The notes beneath the pieces are model-generated. The model saw only the letters and a list, made by a program, of their open reading frames with translations, was not told the DNA's origin and ran no database searches. Below, piece after piece: positions 5,347 through 5,883 of a stretch of DNA of 5,883 bases. The DNA is taken from NCBI GenBank assembly GCA_017627115.1, contig JAGAHK010000152.1:1-5883 (forward strand), read 5' to 3'. Numbering within the stretch: the first letter of the stretch is position 1; each line of letters opens with the position of its first letter. Position numbers and translations under genes: made by a program. This DNA comes from Bacillota bacterium (GTDB lineage: Bacteria > Bacillota > Clostridia > Lachnospirales > CAG-274).

Positions 5347-5883
5347 ATGCGAATATTAAAGTCAACCTGTTCACACTGTCATATTCATAACTGCTCTCGG
5401 CGGTAAGTTTTTTGACTATCATCATAGAAACTTCATCGCCTTCCTCAAACGGATCGAACTTTTCGCCGTTATATGTGATCATCATTTTGGCTCTGCCCGA
5501 TACCTCGGAATAATCTATCTCTGCTTTCATATCAAAAACAGTTTCCATCCTCGGAATAATGTTGGTCATAACAAGTTCTTCAAAAACAAGCTGGATATTC
5601 TTTGCCGTTTTTTCCGTTATAAGGTTTTCTTTACAGAACTGTTCTATTGCAGCCATAGTACCAATAAAGTCAAATTCTTTTGAATTTATCTCGACAGAAT
5701 AATTTTTAAGTCTGCGTATGAATATCTTGGTTTTTTCCTTTTGAGGAGCTTCAAATATCTGCTGCGGTGTACCGTCCTCGTAAATACCGCCTTCGTCCAT
5801 ATAAAACACTCTGGTGGAAACATCTCTTGCAAAACGCATTTCATGCGTAACTATCATCATAGTCATACCTTCATTCGCAAGAT
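5345..5883 (-). CDS. Amino acid ABC transporter ATPase with C-terminal GHKL/anti-sigma-like domain (5' end outside window)
   Basis: The window holds only the C-terminal part; the frame is open to the edge, reading LANEGMTMMIVTHEM. The switch histidine follows (THE; His8 counted from the Met codon at 5864-5866), then RFARDVSTRVFYMDEGGI and EDGTPQQIF, the usual end of GlnQ/HisP-type importer ATPases. Walker A, signature and Walker B motifs lie beyond the window. Normal family members end near FIRRLKN (residue 55 on this count), but here about 117 more residues follow. That extension has features of the GHKL fold of SpoIIAB/RsbW-like ATP-binding proteins: an N-box-like FEELVMTN (95-102) and NGEKFDPF (133-140), then IVKKLTAESSYEYDSVNRLTLIF. 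The Glu-to-Asn spacing in the N-box is one residue longer than usual and the GHKL Asp before NG is absent, so it may not bind ATP. Its role is unknown; regulation of the transporter is a guess. The SBP-permease gene follows after 13 bases. Confidence 0.85.
   Translation of the reverse strand, partial: LANEGMTMMIVTHEMRFARDVSTRVFYMDEGGIYEDGTPQQIFEAPQKEKTKIFIRRLKNYSVEINSKEFDFIGTMAAIEQFCKENLITEKTAKNIQLVFEELVMTNIIPRMETVFDMKAEIDYSEVSGRAKMMITYNGEKFDPFEEGDEVSMMIVKKLTAESSYEYDSVNRLTLIFA

Noticed and set aside
1..5883. CRISPR arrays, tRNA or rRNA genes, and insertion-sequence ends
   Set aside because: I saw no regularly spaced short direct repeats, no tRNA-like arms or rRNA sequence, no transposase coding sequence and no terminal inverted repeats with target duplications.

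Overview
The window looks like chromosome from a low-GC gut-type Clostridia (Oscillospiraceae/Ruminococcaceae-like). The grounds are the AT-rich composition, strong AGGAGG ribosome binding sites, a consensus housekeeping promoter, and gene families common in that group. This is inference from style; no taxonomic marker is present.

Layout, left to right. (1) Positions 1-58 hold the start of a HAD-superfamily hydrolase gene on the minus strand. In front of it are a near-consensus promoter (244-272) and a long structured leader (about 56-237). That leader can fold into a three-way junction followed by an 18-of-19-pair hairpin, and resembles a riboswitch or other cis-acting RNA that I cannot name. 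(2) Positions 269-916 are an intact minus-strand flavodoxin-fold, probably iron-sulfur, flavoprotein gene. (3) Positions 965-2082 are a small gene graveyard: a 5'-truncated KilA-N gene on the plus strand with one in-frame TAA, a bidirectional terminator, and a frameshifted minus-strand remnant that looks like the C-terminal end of a DUF4268 protein. (4) Positions 2230-5883 are a minus-strand operon for a polar amino acid ABC importer: an ATPase gene (5' end beyond the window) and, 13 bases later, a 1033-residue protein joining a membrane anchor, three substrate-binding domains and the permease.

The most interesting region is the importer. Its substrate-binding region is a tandem repeat of about 248 residues cut out of phase: each unit is the C-terminal half of a family-3 binding protein followed by an N-terminal half. 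Two complete binding domains form in the middle. The first half next to the membrane anchor and the last half next to the permease can only pair with each other. All three possible pairs keep the expected ligand-contact Arg and Asp. The partner ATPase also carries an unusual C-terminal domain of about 117 residues resembling an anti-sigma-factor/GHKL ATP-binding domain. Together the two genes can supply ATPase, permease and receptor functions without a separate binding protein. The substrate cannot be read from sequence beyond 'probably a polar amino acid'.
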